A stretch of DNA of 6,294 nucleotides from Thermoleophilia bacterium (lineage in GTDB: Bacteria > Actinomycetota > Thermoleophilia > Gaiellales > Gaiellaceae), in the NCBI GenBank assembly GCA_014534155.1, contig JACVSB010000108.1:1-6294 (forward strand). Direction: 5' to 3'. The first letter of the stretch is position 1, and every line of letters starts with the position of its first letter. Positions 1 to 6,126 of this stretch are shown here, piece by piece. The translations under genes were made by a program, and so were the position numbers. Under the pieces are notes generated by a model. It ran no database searches, was not told where the DNA came from, and was given only the letters and a program-made list of their open reading frames with translations.

Positions 1-1122
1 CGCGATCGTCGGCGCCCACCGGTAGAAGCCGGACTGGTACGGATTGCCGCACCTGCCGGTGAAGCGGTTGTCCATGAGTTGGAGCCAGGCGACGAGGGAG
101 ACGCCGTTTCGCCACATCCGGTAGAGGCTCTCGGCGACCCAACGCGCGTGGAGCGCGGACGGGATCGCGCCAGGATCCGGCGGGCGAGAGTCCCAGCTGA
201 ACTCGTCCACCCAGAAGCGGACGGGGCCTGTCGAGACGATCGTCCCGCGCCGCCGCGCCGCCTTGAGGACGCGCCGCATCTGCGGTAGGTCACCGAGCGA
301 GACGTCGTCGGGCAGGATCGCGGTGTGCAGCGGCCCGCCCGACGTGTAGGGATGGTGACCCCAGATGTCGAAGTGGACGGGGCCGCAGCGCGGCTTCCGA
401 GTCAGGTTTCTCCGCAGGCAGAGGAACTCCCGCATGAACGCGAGCGGGGAGGAGTTCTCGACGCGCTTGAACGGGCCCGTTCCGCCGGCGAGGACGAGGT
501 TCGAAGGATCGACGGACTTCACCGCGGCCGTGAACCGGTTCGCCATGACGCGATAGCGGTCGGCGGAAACGATCGTCCCGTTCTTGCGCTGCGGCGAGAG
601 GTAGTAAAGAAGATTCGGCTCGTTCCACGCCTGCCAGTACCGGACGCGGGGAAGCTTCACGGACGCTTCTTCGGGGTACCTGCCGCTGTAGCGCCTTGCC
701 GTGGCGTAGGCGAACTGGCCGAGGGCGTCAGGGTCGACGTTCGCCCACCCGTCGTTGACCGTCGAGGCGTAGGACGGCGCGTGGACGACCATCACGAGCG
801 GCTGGAGGCCGTTCTCGACCGCGTTCGTCACGAGCGCGTCGAACCGTGACCAGTCGTACGTCGGATCAGCCGGGTTTCTCGCGTCGACGGGTTGTCCACG
901 CCGGACGATTGACCGCCAGTCGAGGGTCAGCTTGATGAACGTCGCGCCCGCCCCGCGTACGCGGCCAAAACCGGCGCTCGCCTGGCTGCCTTCGAACGCC
1001 GTTCCCGGGTACTGGAGGAACGCCGTGTCGATTCGTGCCGCCGATGCAACGGAGACGAGCGCGAGCGCAGCGGCGACCGCCGCGGCGAAGCAACCAACGC
1101 GTCTTGACGTGTGCGATCCCAT
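1..1122 (-). CDS. Secreted clan GH-A-like glycoside hydrolase (cellulase-family), C-terminus cut by window edge
   Basis: The reverse strand reads as one uninterrupted frame of 374 codons with no stop, so the 3' end lies outside the window. Residues 1-29 form a signal peptide: Arg at 7-8, a hydrophobic Ala/Val/Leu core at about 11-25, and an ASA-A cleavage site near 26-29, so the enzyme should be exported. The mature part looks like a (beta/alpha)8 retaining glycosidase. WQAWNEPN at 163-170 supplies the predicted acid/base Glu168, and FWVDEFSWDS at 303-312 the predicted nucleophile Glu307. GHHPYT at 255-260 and the Trp-rich end (WLQLMDN, 346-352) also fit GH5/GH39-like folds. The substrate cannot be read from sequence. 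Cys235, Cys246 and Cys358 could form a disulfide. The ATG at 1122 was chosen because it gives a classical signal peptide, although its GAGAAG ribosome site is only 2 nt away. An in-frame ATG at 1185 would add an Arg-rich 21-residue extension. It is divergent from the glycan operon. Confidence 0.9.
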   Translation of the reverse strand, partial: MGSHTSRRVGCFAAAVAAALALVSVASAARIDTAFLQYPGTAFEGSQASAGFGRVRGAGATFIKLTLDWRSIVRRGQPVDARNPADPTYDWSRFDALVTNAVENGLQPLVMVVHAPSYASTVNDGWANVDPDALGQFAYATARRYSGRYPEEASVKLPRVRYWQAWNEPNLLYYLSPQRKNGTIVSADRYRVMANRFTAAVKSVDPSNLVLAGGTGPFKRVENSSPLAFMREFLCLRRNLTRKPRCGPVHFDIWGHHPYTSGGPLHTAILPDDVSLGDLPQMRRVLKAARRRGTIVSTGPVRFWVDEFSWDSRPPDPGAIPSALHARWVAESLYRMWRNGVSLVAWLQLMDNRFTGRCGNPYQSGFYRWAPTIA

Positions 1123-1199
1123 AGCTTCTCGGCCCCAGACCCCGATGCCCCGTCGGTCCCTGAGAACATCGGCCCGGCGGCGCATCTCTTGAGTCCGCG

Positions 1200-1205
1200 A
1201 GTATA
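1200..1205 (-). promoter_or_regulatory. Possible -10 box (TATACT) for the hydrolase gene
   Basis: On the minus strand the hexamer TATACT differs from the sigma-70-type consensus TATAAT at one base and stands out in GC-rich surroundings. Transcription would start near 1193, giving a leader of about 70 nt to the ATG at 1122. That fits the 1122 start better than the alternative ATG at 1185, which would leave only about 8 nt. The expected -35 position (TCTGAA, 17 bp upstream) is a poor match to TTGACA, so the call is tentative. Confidence 0.35.
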
Positions 1206-1299
1206 GATGGAGCCGCCGGCGGTTCAGACGGCGACGGATCGCTCTTACAAATTGCTTGAGAGAAAGGCGAGTGACGGTTGCCCCTCGTGAACGGGATCC

Positions 1300-1304
1300 G
1301 GAGG
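1300..1304 (+). promoter_or_regulatory. Shine-Dalgarno site GGAGG deciding the epimerase start
   Basis: GGAGG lies 5 nt before the ATG at 1310. The frame is open further upstream to a TTG at 1256 and a GTG at 1271, but neither has a ribosome site, and the 18 extra residues precede the family's usual N-terminal start (short basic stretch, then ILAVVGTRPNF). This site therefore fixes the start at 1310. Confidence 0.8.
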
Positions 1305-1309
1305 CGCCG

Positions 1310-2443
1310 ATGAGCCGCCGAAAGATCCTCGCCGTCGTCGGGACACGCCCGAACTTCATGAAGATCGCGCCCGTCCTCCGCGAACTCGCCGCGCGGCGGA
1401 GCGAGCTCGAGCATGTGCTGGTGCACACCGGACAGCACTACGACGACCCGATGTCGCAGGTCTTCTTGGACGAGCTCGGCGTCGGAGATCCCGATCGGTT
1501 CCTCGGCGTCGGGTCGGGCTCGCACGCTCAGCAGGTCGCTCGCGTCCTCCAGCGCCTCGAGCCGATCGTGCTCGAGGAGGAGCCGCACCTCGTCCTCGTT
1601 CCGGGCGACGTCAACTCGACCCTCGGCGCCGCGCTCGTCGCGGCGAAGCTCGGGATCCCACTCGGGCACGTCGAGGCCGGCCTTCGAAGCTTCGACCGGA
1701 CGATGCCCGAGGAGGTGAACCGGATCGTCGCCGATGCGCTCTCGGACTTCCTCTTCACCCACTCGCCGGAAGCACGCGAGAACCTCCTCCACGAAGGCCG
1801 GCCCGCGAACGCGATCCACGAGGTCGGCAACACGATGATCGACACGCTCGTCGCGATGCGCGGTCGCATCGAGGCCGAGCGGGCGCCCGAGCGGCACGGG
1901 CTCGAGCCGGGGACGTATCTCGTCGTGACGCTCCACCGCCCTGCGCTCGTCGCGGGGCCGCTTCTCGCGGAGGCGCTCGCCGCGCTCACCGACGTCTCCC
2001 GCGAGCTCGACGTGGTCTTTCCCGCGCACCCGCGGACGGCGGCGGCGATGCACGCCTTCGGGCTCGGGGTCGACGGCACGCGGGTGCGCGTCCTCGAACC
2101 GCTCGGCTACCTCGAGTTCCTCGGCCTCCTCTCCCAGGCGGCGGCAGCGCTCACCGATTCCGGCGGTATCCAGGAGGAGACGACCTACCTCGGGATTCCG
2201 TGCTTCACGCTTCGTGCCAACACCGAGCGCCCCGTTACGGTCGAGCTCGGGACGAACGTGCTCCTCGGGCTCGCGCCGGCGCGCATCCGCGAGATCCCCG
2301 CGCTCATCGACGCGGCGCGGCGACGGCGCACGTCGGTGCCGCCGCTCTGGGACGGCGAAGCCGCCCGGCGGATCGTCGACGTCCTCGCCGCGCGTCTCTC
2401 CGTGAGTGCGGAAGCCCCGGAACGCACCCGGCTCCTCTCGTGA
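1310..2443 (+). CDS. wecB: Non-hydrolysing UDP-N-acetylglucosamine 2-epimerase (WecB/MnaA family)
   Basis: Cytosolic enzyme predicted to interconvert UDP-GlcNAc and UDP-ManNAc, feeding ManNAc or ManNAcA into a surface glycan. The 377 residues match the family's usual 370-390. Two Rossmann-like GT-B domains are visible. The N-terminal one carries GTRPNFMKIAP (11-21), HTGQHYDD (39-46), PGDVNST with Asp100, HVEAGLRS with Glu122, and PEEVNR with Glu134/135. The C-terminal one carries LHRP with His209, PAHPRT (238-243), TDSGGIQEE (282-290) and NTERPVTVELGTN (304-316). Asp100, Glu122, Glu135 and His209 correspond to the catalytic set known from E. coli WecB (Asp95, Glu117, Glu131, His213). One oddity: the loop after His209-Arg210 reads PALVAG, lacking the Asn usual in HRREN or HRPSNVD versions. 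It is first in the operon, with 16 nt to the next gene. The hydrolysing form of the family is less likely but not excluded by motifs alone. Confidence 0.93.
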   Translation: MSRRKILAVVGTRPNFMKIAPVLRELAARRSELEHVLVHTGQHYDDPMSQVFLDELGVGDPDRFLGVGSGSHAQQVARVLQRLEPIVLEEEPHLVLVPGDVNSTLGAALVAAKLGIPLGHVEAGLRSFDRTMPEEVNRIVADALSDFLFTHSPEARENLLHEGRPANAIHEVGNTMIDTLVAMRGRIEAERAPERHGLEPGTYLVVTLHRPALVAGPLLAEALAALTDVSRELDVVFPAHPRTAAAMHAFGLGVDGTRVRVLEPLGYLEFLGLLSQAAAALTDSGGIQEETTYLGIPCFTLRANTERPVTVELGTNVLLGLAPARIREIPALIDAARRRRTSVPPLWDGEAARRIVDVLAARLSVSAEAPERTRLLS

Positions 2444-2459
2444 AGGCCACCGCCTTGTC

Positions 2460-3632
2460 ATGAGCGCCTTCCCCGCGGACGTCGTGGACGCAGCTCGCGC
2501 CCTCGCTCGCTGGGGAGAGGAGCGCGGCTGGAGAGGGTCCGACCCGTACGAGGGGCTAAACGCGACGCGGTATGTGGGCCCGCTCGTACGGCGGCCGTTC
2601 GGCCGCCGGCTCGTCACGCAACTTGTCAAGCGCTCGCCGCTCGACCTTCGGTGGATCCTCGGAATCGCGCCGCGCCACAACGCGGCGGCGCTCGCGGCCG
2701 TCGTCTCGAGCTACGCGCGCGACGGCTTCCTCGCCGACGAGGAACGGGCGGAGCGGCTCGAGCGAGCGGCTGCGCTCCTCGAAGGCCTTCGCCTCTCCGG
2801 CTACCAGGAGCCTTGCTGGGGCTACCCGTTCGACGTCCAGACTCGCGTCTTCTTCTACCCGGTCGGCGCGCCGAACTCGATCGCGACCGCGTTCGCCGGG
2901 CAGGCGCTTCTCGACGCGTACGAGGCGACCGGGAAGGAGGAGCTGCTCGACCGGGCCGAGGGCGCGGGCAACTTCTTCGTGCGTCGCGTCCCGCAGACCG
3001 GGGATGGCGACGACGCCTACTTCGGCTACCTGGGCGGTGACCGAACGCCGATCCACAACGCGAACATGCTCGTCTGCGGTCTCCTTGCGCGCCTTGCACG
3101 TCATGTCGATCGGCCCGACCTTCACGAGGCGGCGGAGCGGGGAGTCGCATACACGGTCCGGCGACAGCGCCCCGACGGCTCGTGGCCGTACGGTGAAAGG
3201 CCCGGGCTCGAGTGGGTGGACGGCTACCACACGGGGTACGTGCTGGAGGCGCTCATGGTCTGCCGAGACGCCGGGATCGCCGCCGCCGGCGGCACGGAGC
3301 TCGCGAGCGGCCTCGATTTCTACGCGCGCCGGCTCTTCCTCGCCGACGGGACGCCGAAGTTCACCGATCGGTCGGTCTTTCCGATCGACAGCCAATGCGC
3401 GGCACAGGGCATCCAGACGTCCGCCCTCGCGTCCGCGGCCGACCCGCGCTACCTCGAGCTCGCGCGGGCGATCTTCTCGTATTCGAGGCGGCGGCTCTGG
3501 CGTCCCGACGGCGCTCTAGTCCACCAGCTCGGCCGCCTGTGGAGGAACCGGACGCCGCACGTTCGCTGGGGGGCGGCGCCGATGCTCCTCGCCCTCGTCC
3601 ACCTCCTCGCCGCGGAAGGACGCGCAGCGTGA
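2460..3632 (+). CDS. Predicted alpha/alpha-toroid protein of unknown function in a glycan operon
   Basis: I do not recognise a characterised function. The 390-residue protein has no signal peptide or membrane helix and should be cytosolic. Repeated amphipathic helix pairs, Gly-rich turns and segments such as RPDGSWPYGE (237-246) and GYHTGYVLEAL (255-265) resemble six-hairpin or terpenoid-cyclase-like alpha/alpha toroids. Other likely conserved points are SDPYEGLN (27-34), CWGYPFDVQTR (119-129), GAPNSIATAFAG (136-147) and IHNANML (198-204). His199, Asn202, Glu251, Asp254 and His257 could line an inner cavity; that is inference. From memory, relatives in glycan clusters are sometimes labelled 'delta-aminolevulinic acid dehydratase'; nothing here supports that enzyme. 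The ATG at 2460 is 16 nt after the epimerase stop, with only a distant GAAGG at 2442-2446. A GTG at 2406 would overlap the epimerase and lacks a ribosome site. The TGA overlaps the next start, implying co-translation. It might be a glycan lyase, hydrolase or epimerase-like enzyme. Confidence 0.82.
   Translation: MSAFPADVVDAARALARWGEERGWRGSDPYEGLNATRYVGPLVRRPFGRRLVTQLVKRSPLDLRWILGIAPRHNAAALAAVVSSYARDGFLADEERAERLERAAALLEGLRLSGYQEPCWGYPFDVQTRVFFYPVGAPNSIATAFAGQALLDAYEATGKEELLDRAEGAGNFFVRRVPQTGDGDDAYFGYLGGDRTPIHNANMLVCGLLARLARHVDRPDLHEAAERGVAYTVRRQRPDGSWPYGERPGLEWVDGYHTGYVLEALMVCRDAGIAAAGGTELASGLDFYARRLFLADGTPKFTDRSVFPIDSQCAAQGIQTSALASAADPRYLELARAIFSYSRRRLWRPDGALVHQLGRLWRNRTPHVRWGAAPMLLALVHLLAAEGRAA
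3614..3620 (+). promoter_or_regulatory. Shine-Dalgarno site GGAAGGA for the DUF354 gene
   Basis: GGAAGGA lies inside the 3' end of the toroid gene, 8 nt before the GTG at 3629. With the GTGA overlap (start GTG, stop TGA sharing bases 3630-3631) it supports translational coupling and the choice of GTG as the start. Confidence 0.7.
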
Positions 3633-4672
3633 AGGTCTGGATCGACCTCGCGAACTCGCCTCACCCTCTCCTCTTCGCCCCCGTCGCGGCGCGGCTGCAC
3701 GAGCTCGGTCACGAGGTCGTCGCGACCGCGCGGGACGCGGCGCAGACACTCGAGCTTGCCCGCGACCGATGGCGTTCGGTCGTCCGCATCGGCGGCCCGA
3801 GCCCGAGCGCAGCTCGGGCGAAGGCGCAGGCGATCGGGGCGCGCGCGCTCGACCTACGCCGTTTCGCTCGTCTCGCGCAGCCGGACGTCGCGCTCTCGCA
3901 CAACTCGTACGCTCAGCTCGTCGCCGCCCGCTCGCTCGGCATCCCCGCCGTGACGGCGATGGACTACGAGCACCAGCCCGCGAACCACGTTGCGTTCCGG
4001 TTCGCCGACAGGATCCTCCTTCCAGCGGCGCTCCCGCTCGCTTCTGTCCGCCGCCAAGGCGCGGTCGCGCGGAAGGTGGAGCGATACGACGGGCTCAAAG
4101 AGGAGCTCTACCTAGGCGACTTCGAGCCCGATCCCGATGTCCTCGCTTCCGTCGGCGTCGAACCCGACGGGGCGGTCATCGTCGTCCTGCGGGCGCCGCC
4201 GCGCGGTGCGGTCTACCACCGGTTCGACAACCCAGTCTTCGACCAGGCGCTTCGCGAGCTCGCCGCGCGCGACGACGTGCGCTGCGTCGTGCTGACGCGA
4301 CACCCCGAACAGCGGGAGGCGCTGGCAGCGCTCCGGGCGGCGAACCTCGTCGTTCCGGAGCGGGCGGTCGATGCCCGCTCCCTCATGTACGCTGCCGACC
4401 TCGTCGTCGGGGCGGGGGGAACGATGACGCGCGAGGCCGCGCTCCTCCACGTCCCCACGGTGAGCGTCTTTGCCGGAAAGCCGCCCTCGGTCGACATCTG
4501 GCTCGAGCGGCGCGGGAGGCTTCGAAGGCTGACGGACGCGCGCGAGCTCCGCGACGTCGGACCGCGCTCGACCGACCCGGTGCCGGTCGGGTCGCTGCGC
4601 GAGCGGGGAGCGCAGCTCGTCGAGCGCTTCTGCGAGACGACGGTCGCCGCCGCGCGGGGGGGAAACGCGTGA
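3629..4672 (+). CDS. DUF354/COG1817 family predicted GT-B glycosyltransferase
   Basis: This 347-residue protein matches the DUF354 family, long annotated as predicted glycosyltransferases with a GT-B fold but without well-defined chemistry. The N-terminal hallmark is KVWIDLANSPH (2-12), followed by HEVVATARDAAQTLEL (28-43). A second cluster is SHNSYAQLVAARSLGIPAV (90-108) with MDYEHQ (111-116). The C-terminal domain has VVLTRHPEQ (220-228) and ADLVVGAGGTMTREAALL (256-273), where the Gly-Gly and Glu269 sit like the nucleotide-sugar-binding loop of GT-B enzymes. The same pattern, SGGIQEE, occurs in the neighbouring epimerase, consistent with a shared fold. There is no signal peptide or membrane helix, so it probably acts in the cytosol or at the inner membrane face. 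The GTG start shares bases with the previous stop, and the TGA shares bases with the flippase start. Donor and acceptor are unknown; UDP-ManNAc from the operon's epimerase is a guess. Confidence 0.88.
   Translation: MKVWIDLANSPHPLLFAPVAARLHELGHEVVATARDAAQTLELARDRWRSVVRIGGPSPSAARAKAQAIGARALDLRRFARLAQPDVALSHNSYAQLVAARSLGIPAVTAMDYEHQPANHVAFRFADRILLPAALPLASVRRQGAVARKVERYDGLKEELYLGDFEPDPDVLASVGVEPDGAVIVVLRAPPRGAVYHRFDNPVFDQALRELAARDDVRCVVLTRHPEQREALAALRAANLVVPERAVDARSLMYAADLVVGAGGTMTREAALLHVPTVSVFAGKPPSVDIWLERRGRLRRLTDARELRDVGPRSTDPVPVGSLRERGAQLVERFCETTVAAARGGNA
4656..4662 (+). promoter_or_regulatory. G-run (7 G) acting as Shine-Dalgarno-like site for the flippase gene
   Basis: Seven consecutive G followed by AAA end 4 nt before the GTG at 4669. 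The run is the only purine-rich candidate ribosome site for the flippase. It also encodes the Arg-Gly-Gly near the C-terminus of the DUF354 protein. Such a run is prone to sequencing or replication slippage, but a shift there would alter only the last few residues of that protein. Confidence 0.5.
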
Positions 4673-6126
4673 CGGCGCCGGCGCCGGTCACTCCGGTGGT
4701 CGGCGAGCGGCGCGGTTTCGATCCGGTGCGCGCTCTTCTCGCGCGCGGGACGCTCTACACGCTCGCGACGGCGCTCCAGGTCTCGACCGCCGTCCTCGTT
4801 CTGCCCGCGGTGACACGGCTCTTGCCGGCGACCGAGTACGGCGTGGTCGCGGTCGCCGTCGTCGTGCAGCTCGTTCTCGGGCTCGCCGGATCCGCCGGTT
4901 TACCAGAGACCCTTCCCAGCACGTACTTCCGAACCGCCGACGGTCCCGATCGCGCCCGCACGCTCGTCGCGGTCGCGTTCGCGACATCGTTCCTCGTCGT
5001 CCTGCTCGCCGAGGCGACCGGGGCGCTCTGGAGCGCCTCGCTCCTCGACCTCCCCTACGAGACGCCCGTCCGCATCGCGGTCTGGTCTGCCGTCCCCTTC
5101 GCAGTCCTCATCACCGCGCAGGCGGTCTTGCGGGCGGGTGACCGCGCCGGTGCCTTCTTTGCGACCGCGGTCATCGGAACGGCGGGGGCGCAGGCGCTCG
5201 GCCTCGTCTTCCTCGTCGCCTTCGGCGCGTCGCCGGCCGCGTTCCTAGCCGGAATGACGCTCGGGATCTCTCTCGGGGCCGTCGCCGCCGTCGCGACGTC
5301 CGGCCTTTCGCTTCGCGGCTTCGCCTCGCCTAGGTTCCTTCGGTCGAGCCTCGCGTTCAGCCTCCCCGCGGTCGCGCACGGGCTCGCGCTCTACCTCGTG
5401 TGGGCGGGGGCGCGGGCGGTGTTGAACCATCTCGAGGGCCCCGCGGCGGTCGGCCGGTTCCACGTCGCGTACCTGGTCGGCGGGCTTGCCGTCGTGATCG
5501 TCTCGGCGATCTACCGCGCCTGGAGCCCGATCGTCTTCGGTGCTCCCGACGAGCGCCGATGGGCCGCGCTCGCCGACACGACCGAGGTCGTGTACCGGGT
5601 CGCCGCCGCCGTCGCGGTGGCGATCGCGATCGCCGCGCCCATTGCGCTCGTCGTGCTCGCGCCGAACTACGACCCGCTCGGGCTCGTGACCGTGAGCAGC
5701 GTCGTGACGCTATCCGCGGTTCCCTTCGTCACGTACTGCGCAAGCTTGAACGTCATCCTCTGGCACGGGCGCACGCTGACGCTCGCGTGGACGACACCGC
5801 TCGTCGCCGCCGCGAATGTCGGTCTCAACCTTGGCCTCATTCCGCTCCTCGGCTTCTCGGGAGCTGCCGTCGCGACGGTCCTCGCTTACACGTTGCAGGC
5901 GCTCCTCGTGACCTGGGCGGCGCGGCGGCTCGTCCGCGTGCCGTGGCGCCTGCGACCGGCGATCGAGGCCGCCGCTGCGACAGGAGCCGCGGTAGCACTG
6001 TCAGCGCTTCTCCCCGCGGGAGGCGAATGGCTTGCTATTAGGTTTCTCCTGGCGCTCGCTCCGCTTGCGTGGCTTGCGTCCCTCGTCGTCCGGCTCCGCC
6101 GGCCGGCGGCTCGGTGGGCAGCCTGA
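4669..6126 (+). CDS. Polysaccharide flippase, Wzx/MATE-like (MOP superfamily)
   Basis: Integral membrane protein of 485 residues, normal for lipid-linked oligosaccharide flippases (roughly 400-520). Hydrophobicity by eye gives 14 helices at about 28-50, 57-77, 99-121, 135-154, 161-185, 189-212, 224-247, 262-285, 308-332, 338-362, 370-392, 396-415, 429-448 and 454-474. Family-like features are TLATALQVSTAVLVLPAVTRLL (helix 1) followed by PATEYGVVAV (53-62), YRAWSPIVF (282-290), and NVGLNLGLIPLLGFSGAAVA (383-402), the typical Wzx helix 11-12 junction. The predicted role is moving an undecaprenyl-linked glycan unit from the inner to the outer face of the membrane. The GTG start overlaps the DUF354 stop as GTGA. 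This is the last gene of the run, and its final 89 bp are shared antisense with the gene converging from the right. The substrate cannot be read from sequence; a lipid II flippase (MurJ) is less likely given the glycan-operon context. Confidence 0.92.
   Translation: MTAPAPVTPVVGERRGFDPVRALLARGTLYTLATALQVSTAVLVLPAVTRLLPATEYGVVAVAVVVQLVLGLAGSAGLPETLPSTYFRTADGPDRARTLVAVAFATSFLVVLLAEATGALWSASLLDLPYETPVRIAVWSAVPFAVLITAQAVLRAGDRAGAFFATAVIGTAGAQALGLVFLVAFGASPAAFLAGMTLGISLGAVAAVATSGLSLRGFASPRFLRSSLAFSLPAVAHGLALYLVWAGARAVLNHLEGPAAVGRFHVAYLVGGLAVVIVSAIYRAWSPIVFGAPDERRWAALADTTEVVYRVAAAVAVAIAIAAPIALVVLAPNYDPLGLVTVSSVVTLSAVPFVTYCASLNVILWHGRTLTLAWTTPLVAAANVGLNLGLIPLLGFSGAAVATVLAYTLQALLVTWAARRLVRVPWRLRPAIEAAAATGAAVALSALLPAGGEWLAIRFLLALAPLAWLASLVVRLRRPAARWAA

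Larger units (their letters stand above)
1123..1309. promoter_or_regulatory. Divergent intergenic region between hydrolase and epimerase operon
   Basis: This 187-bp gap is the only substantial non-coding stretch and must carry the control signals for both divergent units, unless the operon start lies further upstream on the map. It contains an AT-richer patch at about 1242-1260, a TATA-like element at 1200-1207, and a perfect 10-bp palindrome (CCGCCGGCGG) at 1213-1222. The palindrome could be an operator, but short GC palindromes are common by chance in such DNA. I see no convincing -35/-10 pair for the plus-strand operon and no riboswitch or attenuator-like structure. Confidence 0.5.

Noticed and set aside
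325..849. A 174-codon plus-strand frame inside the hydrolase region
   Set aside because: It is antisense to the hydrolase, whose signal peptide and both catalytic Glu motifs are continuous on the other strand.
1213..1222. Perfect palindrome CCGCCGGCGG as an operator
   Set aside because: Ten-base GC palindromes are common by chance at this base composition, and there is no second copy or longer symmetry, so it is mentioned only within the intergenic region.
866..2680. A 604-codon open frame on the minus strand across the epimerase gene
   Set aside because: It is antisense to the clearly recognisable epimerase and to part of the hydrolase region, and its translation is Arg/Glu/Asp-rich without any family motif. 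Long spurious frames are expected in DNA this GC-rich.
2556..3395. A 279-codon minus-strand frame opposite the toroid gene
   Set aside because: It mirrors the codon structure of the toroid gene and has a low-complexity charged composition; no motif or ribosome site supports it.
3212..3628. Upstream extension of the DUF354 frame into the toroid gene
   Set aside because: The extra residues are Arg/Pro-rich out-of-frame readings of the toroid gene; the DUF354 hallmark begins immediately at the GTG at 3629, which has a good ribosome site.
3769..4668. Upstream extension of the flippase frame into the DUF354 gene
   Set aside because: The 300 extra codons are Arg-rich out-of-frame readings; the membrane protein starts properly at GTG 4669.
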